Part shown: positions 4,423 to 5,657 of the stretch, one piece after another
Layout: every line of letters starts with the position of its first letter
Numbering within the stretch: position 1 is the stretch's first letter
Made by a program: the position numbers and the translations under genes
Notes under the pieces: generated by a model
Told to the model about the DNA's origin: nothing
The model's database searches: none
The model's input: the letters and a program-made list of their open reading frames with translations, nothing else
Assembly (NCBI RefSeq): GCF_022712295.1
Contig: NZ_JALAGT010000038.1
Span: 1 to 5,657 of the forward strand
Direction: 5' to 3'
Length of the DNA stretch: 5,657 nt
Origin: Galactobacter sp.
GTDB taxonomy: Bacteria > Actinomycetota > Actinomycetes > Actinomycetales > Micrococcaceae

Positions 4423-5499
4423 ATGCGCGCAGTCATGTTCCACGGCAAGGAAGACCTACGAGTCGAGGAGATCGACGAACCCGGCACCCCGCAGCCCGGC
4501 TGGGTGAAGCTGAAGCTGGCCTGGGGCGGCATCTGCGGCTCCGACCTGCACATGTATACCGAGGGCGGCCTCGCCTCCACCCCCACCAAGGACACCCCCA
4601 ACAAGCAGACGGGTGAGTACCTCCCCATCGTGTTGGGCCACGAGTTCTCCGGCACCGTGGTGGAGCTCGGCGAGGGCGTGGACTCCGTGACGGTGGGTAC
4701 CAACGTCGCAGTACGGGACAACGTTGCCTGTGGCGAATGCGCCGCCTGCCGCTCCGGCAAGTCCAACATCTGCCGCAACCAGTGGGGCTTCGGCCTCTCC
4801 GGCCGTGGTGGCGGCCTCTCCGAATACATCAACGTTCCGGCAGCCAACGTCCATGACGTCAAGGACATGCCGCTTGACCACGCCGCGATGATCGAACCGC
4901 TGTCCGTCGCCACGCACGCCGTGCGCCTCTCCGGAGCCAAGGCCGGCGACGTCGCCGTGGTGGGCGGCGCCGGCCCGGTGGGCCTGTTCGTCGCCGCGAT
5001 CCTGAAGGCCAAGGGCGCCACCGTCATCGTGTCCGAGCCCGCCCAGGTCCGCCGCGAGAAGGCCCTCTCCGCCTCCCACGCCGACTTCGGCGTCAACCCC
5101 ATCGAGGAGGACCTCGACGCACTCGTCGCCGAGCAGACCGACGGCCTCGGCGCCGATGTGGTCTTCGACTGCGCAGGTGCCGGCCCCGTGGTCCACCAGT
5201 TGATCAAGAACGTCCGCCCCGGCGGCCACATCCAGCTGATCGCGCTGCCGTCCAGGGCCCTGGAACTCAACACCACCGCCGAGTTGCACTACACCGAGGC
5301 CACGGTCTCCGGCACCATGGCCTACCTGGCCGAGGACTTCGAGGACTCCATCGCGATGATCAATTCCGGCAAGCTGGATGTGGAGCCCTTCGTGACCGCC
5401 CGCATCCAGCCCGAGCAGATCGTGGAGCAGGGCTTCGAGACCCTCATCCACCACCCCGAGACGGCCATCAAGATCCTGGTCCAGTCTTCCGTGAACTGA
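4423..5499 (+). CDS. Zinc-dependent (R,R)-2,3-butanediol dehydrogenase-like alcohol dehydrogenase
   Basis: 358 aa, normal for the medium-chain dehydrogenase family. Catalytic-zinc ligands are seen as C38 (GGICGSDLH), H73-E74 (GHEFSG) and E158 (IEPLSV). The structural-zinc lobe is complete: C103, C106, C109, C117 (C-x2-C-x2-C-x7-C). The Rossmann fold has G182-x-G184-x-x-G187, and the acidic E205 ending the second beta strand favours NAD(H) over NADP(H). The insert between C38 and H73 (HMYTEGG... TGEYLP) and the C-terminal GFETLIHHPETAIKILV resemble B. subtilis BdhA-type butanediol dehydrogenases. The likely reaction is acetoin to/from 2,3-butanediol in the cytoplasm, in overflow metabolism or butanediol use. 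Threonine or polyol dehydrogenase activity is the main alternative. Codons are almost wholly G/C-ending, hinting at high expression. It appears monocistronic: a long gap precedes it and a terminator follows. Confidence 0.93.
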   Translation: MRAVMFHGKEDLRVEEIDEPGTPQPGWVKLKLAWGGICGSDLHMYTEGGLASTPTKDTPNKQTGEYLPIVLGHEFSGTVVELGEGVDSVTVGTNVAVRDNVACGECAACRSGKSNICRNQWGFGLSGRGGGLSEYINVPAANVHDVKDMPLDHAAMIEPLSVATHAVRLSGAKAGDVAVVGGAGPVGLFVAAILKAKGATVIVSEPAQVRREKALSASHADFGVNPIEEDLDALVAEQTDGLGADVVFDCAGAGPVVHQLIKNVRPGGHIQLIALPSRALELNTTAELHYTEATVSGTMAYLAEDFEDSIAMINSGKLDVEPFVTARIQPEQIVEQGFETLIHHPETAIKILVQSSVN

Positions 5500-5568
5500 T
5501 CTTGATCGCTCTCATGCCCGACGCCGCGTGCCCGGCCCCCTGAGCACGCGTCACCTGCCTGCAGCAAA

Positions 5569-5622
5569 CCCGACGGCCCCGGTGGCGCCTCCCGCACGGG
5601 AGGCGCCCCCGGGGCCGGCGGG
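5569..5622. terminator. Very strong hairpin terminator after the dehydrogenase
   Basis: Two 25-nt arms (5569-5593 and 5598-5622) pair at 23 positions around a GCAC loop, with single mismatches at 5573/5618 and 5583/5608. The inner GGCGCCTCCC/GGGAGGCGCC stem is perfect. It begins about 70 nt after the dehydrogenase stop. No T tract follows on either strand, as is common for actinobacterial terminators. The near-symmetry means it could also stop transcription coming from the right. Confidence 0.85.
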
Positions 5623-5657
5623 CCGATGGTAGCCGGGGGTTCGGGGCGGCTGGCGGC

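Noticed and set aside
4416..5454. Two long minus-strand frames opposite the dehydrogenase
   Set aside because: They arise from the very G/C-rich codon use of the dehydrogenase gene; their translations are His/Gly/Val-rich without motifs.

Overview
The window is high-GC bacterial DNA with strongly G/C-biased third codon positions, GTG starts, a probable leaderless gene and U-tract-free terminators. That combination points to an actinobacterium, plausibly of the Micrococcales; the genus cannot be fixed from the sequence alone. No rRNA, tRNA, insertion sequence, integrase or CRISPR array is visible.

Left part (1-1900, minus strand): a two-gene unit read right to left. The first gene (737-1786) encodes a protein with an N-terminal CxxC/CxxC zinc ribbon, a long Pro/Ala-rich linker and a C-terminal FHA (phosphothreonine-binding) domain. 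After an 87-bp gap holding a perfect 11-bp hairpin comes a second gene (649 down to the left edge, incomplete). Its product is not recognised and carries repeated Asp-Arg/His-Thr motifs. The pair suggests a Ser/Thr-phosphorylation signalling module, but no kinase or phosphatase is in view.

Middle part (1900-3841, plus strand): a TetR-family repressor gene and an EamA/DMT-type multidrug or metabolite exporter gene overlap by 4 bp (GTGA) and form an operon. A near-perfect palindrome (GTACAC-N6-GTGTAC) overlaps the likely -10 element of an apparently leaderless GTG start, which fits an autoregulated repressor-exporter pair. The TetR protein is far longer than usual (310 aa). Part of the excess is a five-copy 18-bp tandem repeat encoding Ala-Ser-Pro-Ala-Ala-Ala, placed between the DNA-binding and ligand-binding parts.

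Gap (3842-4422): about 580 bp without a convincing gene. It holds a weak hairpin and a short direct repeat just after the exporter, a possible 76-aa ORF with a very good Shine-Dalgarno sequence, a 30-bp imperfect palindrome, a CRP/GlxR-like half-site pair, and the promoter region of the next gene.

Right part (4423-5657, plus strand): a zinc-dependent medium-chain alcohol dehydrogenase of the (R,R)-2,3-butanediol dehydrogenase type, which interconverts acetoin and 2,3-butanediol with NAD(H). It is followed by a very strong 25-bp-arm terminator hairpin. The most notable signals in the window are the operator/leaderless start of the TetR-exporter operon, the repeat tract inside the repressor, and the unexplained structured gap.
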